Shown in pieces: positions 27,755 through 35,955 of a stretch of DNA of 64,000 nt; position 1 is the stretch's first letter; each line of letters begins with the position of its first letter. The DNA is from Ensifer sp. IC3342 (GTDB lineage: Bacteria; Pseudomonadota; Alphaproteobacteria; Rhizobiales; Rhizobiaceae). Both the position numbers and the translations under genes were made by a program. Location: assembly GCF_020193655.1 (NCBI RefSeq), contig NZ_JADYVE010000011.1:80869-144868 (forward strand). The letters run 5' to 3'. The notes under the pieces are model-generated. The model had not been told where the DNA came from. It was given only the letters and a program-made list of their open reading frames with translations, and made no database searches.

Positions 27755-27856
27755 CTGCATGTTTCTTTAAATCGTAGCCGATTTAAGGACAAAAACATGC
27801 AGCAATTCAAAGTGCTATAGCGTCTTCTGCGCGTCTGATAGACGCGCGGCGCTGTA
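27755..27856. repeat. Intergenic palindromic repeat, copy 2
   Basis: Second copy of the element at 7604-7706, with the same two inverted repeats (CTGCATGTTTC/AAACATGCAG and TATAGCG/CGCTGTA around a GCGTC-GACGC inner stem). It lies inside the importer operon, between binding-protein and permease genes. Confidence 0.8.
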
Positions 27857-27875
27857 GGGACCCTGTTGGTGAAAC

Positions 27876-28835
27876 ATGCTGCAATATGTCTTCCGCCGCA
27901 CGGTCGTCGGCCTGCTCATGCTCTTGGCCTTGACCGTCCTCATCTTCACACTGCTGCGGCTCACGCCCGGCGACCCTATCGATGCCTACATCAACCCGTC
28001 GGTCCCAATGTCAGCCTCAGATCTGGTGGCGCTGCGCACGCGCCTCGGCCTCGATCAGCCGCTGCCGGTGCAGTATTTCGCTTGGCTTGGTGCGGCCGTG
28101 ACCGGAGACTTCGGCTATTCCATCCAGCGCGGCGGCGAACCGGTCTTGCCGCTCGTCCTCGGTCGCATCGGACCGACGATCCTGCTGATGTTCAGCGGTC
28201 TTGCCATCTCTGTCGTCGTCGGAATCGCGGCCGGCATTCTTGCCGCAGTCCGGCGCAACCAATTCACCGATCTCTCGCTGTCAACGGCCGCCTTCGTCGG
28301 GATTTCGAGCCCGGCCTTCCTGACGGCACTCCTGGGGCTCTATGTATTTGCGGTTGTCCTGCGCTGGGTGCCGGCCGGCGGCATGCTGACACCGGGCGCT
28401 CCCTTCTCGGTCGGCGACCTGCTTGCGCACCTCATCCTGCCGGCGGCCCTGCTATCGATCGGCCACGGCGCGCTGATCATGCGCTACATGCGCTCCTCAC
28501 TGCTCGAGGTGCTGTCGCAGGATTACGTGCGGACGGCGCGCGCCAAAGGCGTTCGCGAGTTCTGGGTTATCGTCAAGCATGCCGTGCGCAATGCCCTGCT
28601 GCCGGTGATCACCCTGATCGGCTCCACGATCGGCATTGCCATCGGAGGCGCCATCTTCATAGAGAGCGTGTTCGATTGGCCGGGCATGGGCCTGCTGATG
28701 ATCAACGCCGTGGTCCGGCGCGACTATCCCGTGATCATGTGTGCGACGCTGCTGACCGGCGCCTGCGTCATCCTCGTCAATCTGTTGACCGACGTTGCCT
28801 ATGCCGCTGTCGATCCGCGTATCAAGGTGGCATAA
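27876..28835 (+). CDS. ABC transporter permease (DppB/OppB type)
   Basis: 319 residues with about six membrane helices. Hallmark N-terminal [13 protein letters not shown] segment and EAA loop [17 protein letters not shown]. The gap of 173 bases to the binding-protein gene contains the palindromic repeat. It is followed one base later by the second permease. Confidence 0.93.
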   Translation: MLQYVFRRTVVGLLMLLALTVLIFTLLRLTPGDPIDAYINPSVPMSASDLVALRTRLGLDQPLPVQYFAWLGAAVTGDFGYSIQRGGEPVLPLVLGRIGPTILLMFSGLAISVVVGIAAGILAAVRRNQFTDLSLSTAAFVGISSPAFLTALLGLYVFAVVLRWVPAGGMLTPGAPFSVGDLLAHLILPAALLSIGHGALIMRYMRSSLLEVLSQDYVRTARAKGVREFWVIVKHAVRNALLPVITLIGSTIGIAIGGAIFIESVFDWPGMGLLMINAVVRRDYPVIMCATLLTGACVILVNLLTDVAYAAVDPRIKVA

Positions 28836-28836
28836 G

Positions 28837-29712
28837 ATGACGAGTTTGACGAAGACGCGTTCGGCCGGCCCCATCCGTCGCGCGATGTCGCGCTTTCTCG
28901 ACAACGGTGCAGCCGTGGCCGGTTCGGCCATCCTGATTCCGATCCTGCTGCTCACCCTTACCTACGATCTGTGGTGGCCTTACAAGCCCAACGACATCGA
29001 CCTCCTGGCGATGAACCAGGGTCCGTCGTCGGCCCACTGGCTTGGCAGTGACGGCGTGGGGCGGGATATCATGGCGCGGCTCATGCAGGGCGGCCGGATC
29101 TCGCTCCTCGTGGCGACCGCGTCGATGGCGATTTCGACGTTTATCGGCTTCTTCATCGGCGCCGTCGCCGGCTTCGGAGGGCGCCTCGTTGACGGTGCTA
29201 CGATGCGCTTCGTGGATCTTGCCATGACCTTGCCGCCGGTCATCTTCCTCCTGGTCCTCGCCTCAATCGTCGGGAGCGGCATCATGCCGACGATCCTCGT
29301 GATTTCGCTGCTGTCGTGGCCGGTGCTCTCGCGCATGGTCCGGGCCCGGCTCCTGGAACTGCGCGAGCGCGATTTCGTTGTGGCATCGCGCGGCATGGGC
29401 GCCGGTTTGTGGCACCTGCTGGTTCGTCATGCCCTGCCCAATACGATCGATATTCTCGTGGTCTATGCCACGCTGCAGGTGGCGAGCGGTATCCTGCTGG
29501 AGGCGGGCCTCTCCTTCCTCGGTCTCGGCGTCACACCACCGGAAGCGAGCTGGGGCAACATGCTGAACGCCGCCCGAGCGACGCATGTCCTCGAAAATTA
29601 CCCCTGGCAATGGATGTTCCCCGGCGCGGCGCTCGTCGTGACCGTCCTTGCCATCAACTTCGTGGGTGACGGGCTTCGTGATGCCTTCGACCCGCGCTCC
29701 GAACTCAAGTGA
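28837..29712 (+). CDS. ABC transporter permease (DppC/OppC type)
   Basis: 291 residues. The family segment [19 protein letters not shown] and the EAA loop [19 protein letters not shown] are visible. The start at 28837 follows AAGGTGGC and removes 14 residues that would overlap the previous gene. Confidence 0.92.
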   Translation: MTSLTKTRSAGPIRRAMSRFLDNGAAVAGSAILIPILLLTLTYDLWWPYKPNDIDLLAMNQGPSSAHWLGSDGVGRDIMARLMQGGRISLLVATASMAISTFIGFFIGAVAGFGGRLVDGATMRFVDLAMTLPPVIFLLVLASIVGSGIMPTILVISLLSWPVLSRMVRARLLELRERDFVVASRGMGAGLWHLLVRHALPNTIDILVVYATLQVASGILLEAGLSFLGLGVTPPEASWGNMLNAARATHVLENYPWQWMFPGAALVVTVLAINFVGDGLRDAFDPRSELK

Positions 29713-29722
29713 AAGGTCTGAA

Positions 29723-30640
29723 ATGCCCCTCTTTACCGGCGTCATCCCTCCTGTCGTCACCCCGCTCACCACGAGCTTCGAAGTGGACTACCCTTCGTTC
29801 TCGCGTGTCATCGACCATCTCATCGACGGTGGCGTGCACGGCCTTTTCGTGCTCGGCTCGACCAGCGAGGTCGTGTTCCACGATGAAGCCACGCGGCGGC
29901 GCATTATCGAACATGCGGTCGAGCGGGTGCGCGGTCGCGTGCCGACCCTGGTCGGAGTGATCGACCCCACAACGGAGCGCGTGATTGCCCACGCACGGGC
30001 GGCGCAGTCGGCTGGTGCCGACGCGGCTGTCGTGACCGCCCCATTCTACACGCGCACCAATCAGTCCGAGACCATCGACCACTTCCGCTACATTCGGGAG
30101 GCGGTCGACATACCGCTGATCGCCTACGACATACCGGTCTGCGTCGGCACAAAGCTCGAGCGGAAAACCACGGTCACGCTCGCGCGCGAGGGCACAGTCG
30201 TCGGTCTCAAAGATTCAAGCGGCGACGATGGCAATCTTCGCTATGTCATGGCCGACACGGCCGATCTCGCCGACTTCTTCGTCATGACCGGATCCGAAAT
30301 CGTCGCCGACAGCGTCGTGAACATGGGAGCGCATGGCATCGTGCCCGGCCTCGGCAACGTCGATCCACATGGCTACGTGCGCCTGTGGAACTTGTGCCAG
30401 GCGGGCGATTTCACCGCCGCACGCCAGGAACAGGAGAGGCTTTGCCGGCTCTTTGAGATGGTCTGGGTCAGCCTGTCACGGACCAGTGCAGGTTCTGCGG
30501 GTGTGGGCGCCTTCAAGACCGCCATGCGCCGGCTCGGCGTCATCGACACCAACATCATGGCCCGTCCGCAACGATCGCTCAATGACGAAGAGGCCGCGAT
30601 CATCGATCGCATCCTGCGTCAAACCGGCCTCTTGGACTGA
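29723..30640 (+). CDS. DapA-superfamily aldolase/dehydratase, second copy
   Basis: 305 residues, TIM-barrel lyase. Substrate loop [10 protein letters not shown], catalytic tyrosine in [10 protein letters not shown] and Schiff-base lysine in [11 protein letters not shown]. It is embedded in the ABC operon between the permeases and the ATPases, with one-base TGATG overlap to the first ATPase. It differs clearly from the copy at 24253-25206, so the two probably handle related but distinct keto acids. Confidence 0.88.
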   Translation: MPLFTGVIPPVVTPLTTSFEVDYPSFSRVIDHLIDGGVHGLFVLGSTSEVVFHDEATRRRIIEHAVERVRGRVPTLVGVIDPTTERVIAHARAAQSAGADAAVVTAPFYTRTNQSETIDHFRYIREAVDIPLIAYDIPVCVGTKLERKTTVTLAREGTVVGLKDSSGDDGNLRYVMADTADLADFFVMTGSEIVADSVVNMGAHGIVPGLGNVDPHGYVRLWNLCQAGDFTAARQEQERLCRLFEMVWVSLSRTSAGSAGVGAFKTAMRRLGVIDTNIMARPQRSLNDEEAAIIDRILRQTGLLD

Positions 30641-31653
30641 TGATGAGTGTAGAGCCGATCCTCGAAATTTCGGGACTGACCACGGTTTTTCATATCGGTG
30701 ATCGCGAGATCGTCGCTGTGCGCGACCTCAATCTCACCGTGGCGACGGGAGAAACCGTGGCACTGGTCGGGGAGTCCGGCTCTGGAAAGTCGGTGACGAG
30801 CCTGTCGATCATGGGCCTCCTGCCGCGCGGCGTCGGCCGTATCGCCGCGGGAACGCTTCGCCTCAGGCGCAAGACGGGTGAGGTCGTCGAACTGCAGAGC
30901 ATCGGCGGCGAGGCGTTGCGTCGGGTGCGCGGCAACGATATCGGTATGGTGTTTCAGGAACCGCTGACCAGCCTCAATCCCGTCTATACTGTCGGTGAGC
31001 AGATTGCCGAGCCGATCCGCATCCACCTCGGCAAGTCCCGCCGGGAGGCTCTGGCCGATGCCATTAAGCGGCTGGAGGATGTCGGCATTCCCGATCCGCG
31101 CCGGCGTGCCGGACAATATCCGCACGAATTGTCGGGCGGCATGCGGCAGCGGGCGACGATCGCCATGGCTCTGGCATGCAACCCGACGCTGCTGATCGCC
31201 GACGAGCCGACAACGGCCCTCGACGTCACCATCCAGGCGCAGATCCTCGACCTGCTCGGCCATCTGCAACGGGAACGCGGCATGGGCATGCTGTTCGTCA
31301 CCCACAACCTCGGGGTCGTGGCCGAGATCGCCGATCGCGTGGCAGTCATGTATGCCGGCTCGGTCGTCGAGACCGGTAGCGTGGCGCGGGTCTTCGCCCA
31401 TCCGCGCCACCCCTACACAAAGGGGCTGATGCGCTCTGTGCCGCGGCTTGGAACAGCAACGCGTCTCAAGGAGGCGGGTACGCCGCTGCCGACCATCGCC
31501 GGGTCGGTTCCAAGTCTCATGAACCTGCCTGAGGGCTGTCCGTTCGCGCCGCGCTGCCCCTATCGGATAGAGGCTTGCTCCGAGGCTTACCCGCCGCTTG
31601 TCGAAACCGGCGATGGCCAGTTCAGTCGCTGCATACGCTGGCAGGAGATCTGA
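30640..31653 (+). CDS. Peptide/nickel-type ABC transporter ATP-binding protein (DppD-like)
   Basis: 337 residues with Walker [10 protein letters not shown], signature LSGGMRQR and Walker [13 protein letters not shown]. The oligopeptide/dipeptide C-terminal domain carries the cysteine cluster [16 protein letters not shown], which may hold an iron-sulfur cluster as in other members. It forms a heterodimer with the next gene product. Confidence 0.93.
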   Translation: MMSVEPILEISGLTTVFHIGDREIVAVRDLNLTVATGETVALVGESGSGKSVTSLSIMGLLPRGVGRIAAGTLRLRRKTGEVVELQSIGGEALRRVRGNDIGMVFQEPLTSLNPVYTVGEQIAEPIRIHLGKSRREALADAIKRLEDVGIPDPRRRAGQYPHELSGGMRQRATIAMALACNPTLLIADEPTTALDVTIQAQILDLLGHLQRERGMGMLFVTHNLGVVAEIADRVAVMYAGSVVETGSVARVFAHPRHPYTKGLMRSVPRLGTATRLKEAGTPLPTIAGSVPSLMNLPEGCPFAPRCPYRIEACSEAYPPLVETGDGQFSRCIRWQEI

Positions 31654-31656
31654 ACG

Positions 31657-32625
31657 ATGTCAGATGAATTACTCCTTGAGGTCAGCGGGCTGACCAAGGA
31701 TTTCGCCCCGGTGGCGTTCGGGCGCGGACCGGTCGTCCGTGCCGTCCAGGACGTTTCGTTCAACATCAGACGCGGGGAGGTTGTTGGCCTCGTCGGGGAG
31801 TCGGGCAGCGGCAAGACCACCATCGGTCGCATGGTCGCGCAGTTGGTCCCGCCGACCTCCGGCAGCATTCGTTTCGACGGTGTCGAAACGACGAGCCTCA
31901 GCCGCCGCGAACTTCGCCGCCTGCATGCGCGCGTCCAGTACATCTTCCAGGATCCCTTTGCCAGCCTCTCGCCGCGCATGACCATCGGTGAAATTCTCAC
32001 GGAAGGGCTGGTTATTCAGCGCATAGGCAGCAAGTCCGATCGGATCGCCAAGGCCGCCAGGGCCCTCGCGTCGGTGGACCTGCCGCCCGACGCGATCTCC
32101 CGCTATCCGCACGAGTTTTCCGGCGGGCAGCGCCAGAGGATCGGCATTGCACGGGCGCTGACGCTCGCGCCAGATCTGCTTGTCGCCGACGAACCGGTGT
32201 CGGCGCTCGACGTCTCGATCCAGGCGCAGATCGTCAACCTGCTGCGCGACCTGCAGGTTCGCCTCGGCCTTACCATGCTGTTTATCGCGCATGATCTTGC
32301 GGTGGTCGAATATGTCGCCGACACCGTCATCGTGCTCTATCTCGGGCGGATCATGGAAATGGCGCCCAGCCCGAAGCTCTACGCCAGCCCGCAGCATCCC
32401 TATACGCGCGCGCTTCTCTCGGCCGTACCGTCACCCGATCCTTCTGAGCGCCCCAACCGGCAAATCCTCAAGGGTGACATACCAAGCCCAGCCAATCCTC
32501 CCAGCGGCTGCGTCTTCCGCACCCGCTGTCCGGTCGCGATCGAGGCGTGCGCCAGTATCGTGCCGCCCCTGCGAGAAACGGCGAAAGGACACTTCAAGGC
32601 TTGTATCCGTGACGACCTCGATTGA
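31657..32625 (+). CDS. Peptide/nickel-type ABC transporter ATP-binding protein (DppF-like)
   Basis: 322 residues: Walker A GESGSGKTT, signature FSGGQRQR, Walker B LLVADEPVSALD, and C-terminal cysteine cluster SGCVFRTRCPVAIEAC. It begins three bases after the first ATPase. Confidence 0.93.
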   Translation: MSDELLLEVSGLTKDFAPVAFGRGPVVRAVQDVSFNIRRGEVVGLVGESGSGKTTIGRMVAQLVPPTSGSIRFDGVETTSLSRRELRRLHARVQYIFQDPFASLSPRMTIGEILTEGLVIQRIGSKSDRIAKAARALASVDLPPDAISRYPHEFSGGQRQRIGIARALTLAPDLLVADEPVSALDVSIQAQIVNLLRDLQVRLGLTMLFIAHDLAVVEYVADTVIVLYLGRIMEMAPSPKLYASPQHPYTRALLSAVPSPDPSERPNRQILKGDIPSPANPPSGCVFRTRCPVAIEACASIVPPLRETAKGHFKACIRDDLD

Positions 32626-32654
32626 TCCAAAAAAATAGGGAGAGCATCTCGACC

Positions 32655-33872
32655 ATGAAGAACCTGCTCTTCATCGGCGTCGATCAGCTTCGATGGGACT
32701 GCCTCGGGCCGCGCAAGGCGGTGCCGGTTAAGGCCCCCCATCTCGATCGGTTGATCGAGAACGGCGTGAGCTTCGATCGTGCCTATTGCACCTCGCCGCT
32801 CTGCACGCCATCCCGTGCCTCGATGCTTACCGGAGATTATGCCTTCACCCACGGCATGGGCACCAACTGCGACATGTATCATGCGCTCGCCCGCGAGCTG
32901 GCGCGGCCGGAGCGGTTGCTGCACAATGATCTTCGTCGCGCCGGCTATCGCTGCGGCTTCCTCGGCAAATGGCACGTCGGTATGGAGAAAGGCCCAGGCG
33001 ACTACGGTTTCGAGGGCGACGCACCGGCCGGCTATGGCAATGTCGTCAAAACCAAGGCTTTTCAGGATTATCTCACGTCGAACGGTTTGAGCTACCGCAT
33101 CGAACCGGAGCTTTACTTCAACCCCGACCAGCAGACCATGGCGGCCGGCCGGTGGCGCGGCCCGCAGGCCTCGACGCCCTGCCATTTCCTGACCGACCAG
33201 ATCATCGGGATGCTGCAAGATCTGGTCAGTGGATCGCAACCCTTCTTCGCCACGGTGCAGTATTGGGATCCCCCATGGGCCGCACCTGATCTCAGACGAC
33301 TTCTACGGCCTCACCGACCGCACGCAGATTACGCCCTGGAGCAATTTCTCGGACGATCTTTCAGGCAAGCCGCGGCGCGTTAAGCGCGAGCGGGATGATT
33401 TCTACCGCGACCATCCGAGAACCGAGGAGGAGCTCGTCGCCTATATCGGCTACTCTTGCGATCATGTGACCATGCTCGACTATGAGATCGGTCGCCTACT
33501 CGACTACGTTGACCGAAGTGGTCTGGACGAGGACACGCTTGTGGTGTTCACGTCGGACCATGGCGACGTGACCGGCGGCGCGCTCATCGACAAAGGCTTG
33601 CCTATGGCGAGCCCATGGGGTGCCCCTGGTCTTCAGCCATCCATGGTTGCAGAGCGGCAGGCGGGACGGTCTGGCGCTCTGCATGGACATACTGCCTACG
33701 GCCCTGTCCTTGCTTGGCGTCAGTTACGCGCCCAGGCAGGCGGAGGATCTCTCGGCGCAGGTGCTCGGGACAAGCCATCGCGAGCGAGTCGCTGTTGTTC
33801 GGCCTCGCGACTGTAGAATCCCGCATGCTCGATGTCGTCGTGTCCGACGTGGTGTTCATGGCTGCCGCGTGA
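32655..33872 (+). pseudogene. Sulfatase gene broken by three single-base insertions
   Basis: The frame starts MKNLLFIGVDQLRWDCLG after GGGAGAGC and contains the formylglycine motif CTPSR (LCTPSRASMLTG). Near 33270-33274 a C run (GATCCCCCATGG) shifts the frame by one. The continuation HGPHLISDDFYGLTD through TSDHGDVTGGALIDKG is in the next frame. A second shift near 33605-33615 leads to VPLVFSHPWLQSG, and a third near 33780 to ESLLFGLATVESRMLD in the original frame. The protein also ends early. Either a pseudogene or sequencing error in homopolymers; the C-terminal loss favours real decay. Confidence 0.85.
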
Positions 33873-33903
33873 CGGCTCCGACCTCGGCCAGCATCTGTGG
33901 CCC

Positions 33904-34113
33904 TCACAGGCTGTCGCTTAGCTGAAGCACCGCATGATGAAGGTCTAGAATTTCGGCAGGAAAGGCGCCTTCTGTCAGAAATTCTGTTGCCAAGAGGTCA
34001 GCCAAGGCCGCGTCTATAGCAAGTTTTGTCACGGGGCCGTCGATCTTCAGAAAGTAGCTTCTGACCGCCGAGTGCTCATCCATGGGGACTTCGTGATGAA
34101 GAGTCATTTTCAT
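33904..34113 (-). CDS. Small protein of unknown function, second of a pair
   Basis: 69 residues (starting MKMTLHHEVPMDEHSAVRSY). A second ATG two codons on is equally possible. It lies 19 bases after the 43-residue gene. A degenerate relative of both, in the same order, occurs at 49047-49300 on the plus strand (FHHETSIEDEYLVIR against LHHEVPMDEHSAVRS). Function unknown. Confidence 0.55.
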   Translation of the reverse strand: MKMTLHHEVPMDEHSAVRSYFLKIDGPVTKLAIDAALADLLATEFLTEGAFPAEILDLHHAVLQLSDSL

Positions 34114-34132
34114 TCCGCCTAGGTAGAATGAC

Positions 34133-34264
34133 CTAGTACTCGAATTCTTTGTCAGCTGGATGATACTCGCGACGGAAATGTTCCTCCCACGGATCGAATG
34201 TCTTCTGGTCCTCTGGGCGGCTCGACTTACGTTCCTCATCGCGATGCTGGTGTTCAAAATCCAT
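34133..34264 (-). CDS. 43-residue highly charged small protein
   Basis: Starts MDFEHQHRDEERKSSRPEDQ, then TFDPWEEHFRREYHPADKEF, ending in EY. GGAGG stands eight bases before the ATG. It is rich in Glu, Arg, Asp and His with no hydrophobic core, so it may be disordered or bind metal or protein. A decayed copy begins at 49047 (NFEHQHGDGERE, then LDPWEDHF). Confidence 0.6.
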   Translation of the reverse strand: MDFEHQHRDEERKSSRPEDQKTFDPWEEHFRREYHPADKEFEY

Positions 34265-34502
34265 CCTAAGAACCTCCAAAAAATTTCGTCCTGCTCTTAG
34301 CTTGTTTGGAATACGAAGACCACCCTCGAATTGGTGGCGACTGCATGACAGCCATAATAAGTTGTGCATTTGCTACAGCCATCCTGGCGCGAGCGGACAC
34401 CTCCGCCAACCGGGATGTTGAGTGCGCCCCGTTTTGGTTAATCCTCGTTGCCTACAACCTAAAACTGTTCTATCCCTTCGACAAACCAGCAAGGGGCAGG
34501 AA

Positions 34503-35579
34503 ATGGGAAAGCTGACGGTTGCGTCAAACTATAGTTTCGATCAGTGGAGTTTCGATTTCAGCAATCTCTACTATGGCGCGTCCTACGTCCGGACGTCGAC
34601 TACGTTCAGGGTCAACTATTCCGACGGTACAAGCGAGATATTCGAAGGCACGGGCTTCCTGTACGACGCCTACGGAGTGCCCTACAGCGGTACGGTCACG
34701 AGTTATTCCGCCTACTATAACGGCAAGCCGCTCGTCGTCTTCCAGGGTGGCAGCATCGCGGCATCGGATATCGTCGCTGCAGCAAACACCAATTGGCACT
34801 TGGGGGATGACGAGGATGTTATCTTCGACGCGCTAAATGGGAACGACACGCTTGTCGGGGGCAACCTTGCCGACGCGCTCGCGGGCTTTAATGGCAATGA
34901 CTTGGTCAACGGCAATGGCGGCACCGACATTCTCTACGGCAACGACGGCAACGATGCCATCATCGGCGGCAGCGGAAAAGACGTGATCGACGGCGGCGAC
35001 GGCCGCGACACCGCGTCCTACGCAGGTGCGGCAAGGGGTGTGAATGCCAACCTCACCAACAACTCCGGGAACACGAACGACGCCTATGGCGACACTTACT
35101 TCTCGATCGAGAGCCTCATCGGGTCCAGCTATTCCGATGTGCTCCATGGTGATACTGGTGTGAACAGTCTTGTCGGCGGGAGTGGCAATGACTTCATTTC
35201 CGGACATGCGGGAAACGACATCCTCTATGGCGGCCTGGGAACAGACCGGATTTATGGTGGGGTCGGAGCCGACAAGTTCCTGTTCAAAACCATAGCCGAG
35301 TCCTCGGCAACGTCTTTCGATTCGATCTTCGACTTCATGGCAAGCGAGCGAGACAGGATCGATCTCTCGGCGATCGATGCCAGTACGAAGCTTTCCGGGA
35401 ACCAGGCATTTTCGTTTATCGGGACAACAGCTTTTAGCGGAGCAGCGGGGCAACTTCGGTACGTGAAGCAGGCCTCGGACACCTACATCTACGCTGATGT
35501 GAACGGCGACAAGAAGGTGGATTTAACGGTCCATCTTGACGACGCCGTGACGCTGACGAAGGACTATTTCGTCCTCTAG
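34503..35579 (+). CDS. RTX-type calcium-binding secreted protein
   Basis: 358 residues without an N-terminal signal, as expected for type I secretion. An N-terminal domain of about 115 residues with many Tyr and Ser (FSNLYYGASYVRTSTTF) is of unknown function. Nonapeptide repeats of GGxGxDxxx type follow (NGNDTLVGG, GGSGKDVIDGG, GGSGNDFISGH, GGLGTDRIYGG), then a serralysin-like C-terminal domain (GADKFLFKTIAES) ending DYFVL. The ATG at 34503 follows GGGGCAGGA. It faces the polysaccharide island; such proteins in rhizobia often modify or bind surface polysaccharide, but that role is inferred. Confidence 0.88.
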   Translation: MGKLTVASNYSFDQWSFDFSNLYYGASYVRTSTTFRVNYSDGTSEIFEGTGFLYDAYGVPYSGTVTSYSAYYNGKPLVVFQGGSIAASDIVAAANTNWHLGDDEDVIFDALNGNDTLVGGNLADALAGFNGNDLVNGNGGTDILYGNDGNDAIIGGSGKDVIDGGDGRDTASYAGAARGVNANLTNNSGNTNDAYGDTYFSIESLIGSSYSDVLHGDTGVNSLVGGSGNDFISGHAGNDILYGGLGTDRIYGGVGADKFLFKTIAESSATSFDSIFDFMASERDRIDLSAIDASTKLSGNQAFSFIGTTAFSGAAGQLRYVKQASDTYIYADVNGDKKVDLTVHLDDAVTLTKDYFVL

Positions 35580-35598
35580 GACGAGACGAGAAGGCGAG

Positions 35599-35620
35599 AC
35601 CCCGCTTCGGCGGGGTTTTT
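35599..35620 (+). terminator. Rho-independent terminator of the RTX gene
   Basis: Seven-base-pair stem ACCCCGC/GCGGGGT with a TTCG tetraloop, followed by a run of five T, 20 bases after the stop codon of the RTX gene. Confidence 0.92.
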
Positions 35621-35735
35621 CACGAAGGCATTATCCTTCAGAGAGATGGGTGACGCGCCGCCCAAGCCTGTCACGAAGGCCAAAGGCTCGGAGCAGTAAC
35701 CCCCCGCGGTCCTCACCGGACGGATACGCTGCTTT

Positions 35736-35858
35736 TACACTTGAAACGCCTTCAAGCGCGTCGAAGCTTCGTTCATGTCGGCGTCGACCAAGCGACCGAT
35801 GCCCTTATCGAGCGTCGCAGAGACATTCGTCGGGAAATCCTGCTGTAAGGATATTCGC
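35736..35858 (-). pseudogene. Flagellin C-terminal gene remnant
   Basis: Read on the minus strand, the frame ends DKGIGRLVDADMNEASTRLK followed by AFQV and a stop. This matches the C-terminal D0/D1 helix of rhizobial flagellins, which continues ALQTQ...LSIANS in intact genes. Nothing else of a flagellin gene is nearby and no start is present. It occupies the gap between the RTX terminator and the heparinase-like gene. Confidence 0.75.
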
Positions 35859-35955
35859 ATTCGCTGCTGTACATCTGACCGCAACAATCACCTGATGGTG
35901 TGACCGAGTCCGAACCGATCTTCGGCACTTGATCCTGTGGGCTGAGGGTCGTCAA

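Noticed and set aside
27866..28840. 324-codon frame rich in Arg and His overlapping the DppB-type permease
   Set aside because: Out-of-frame shadow; the 27876 frame carries the permease motifs and membrane helices.
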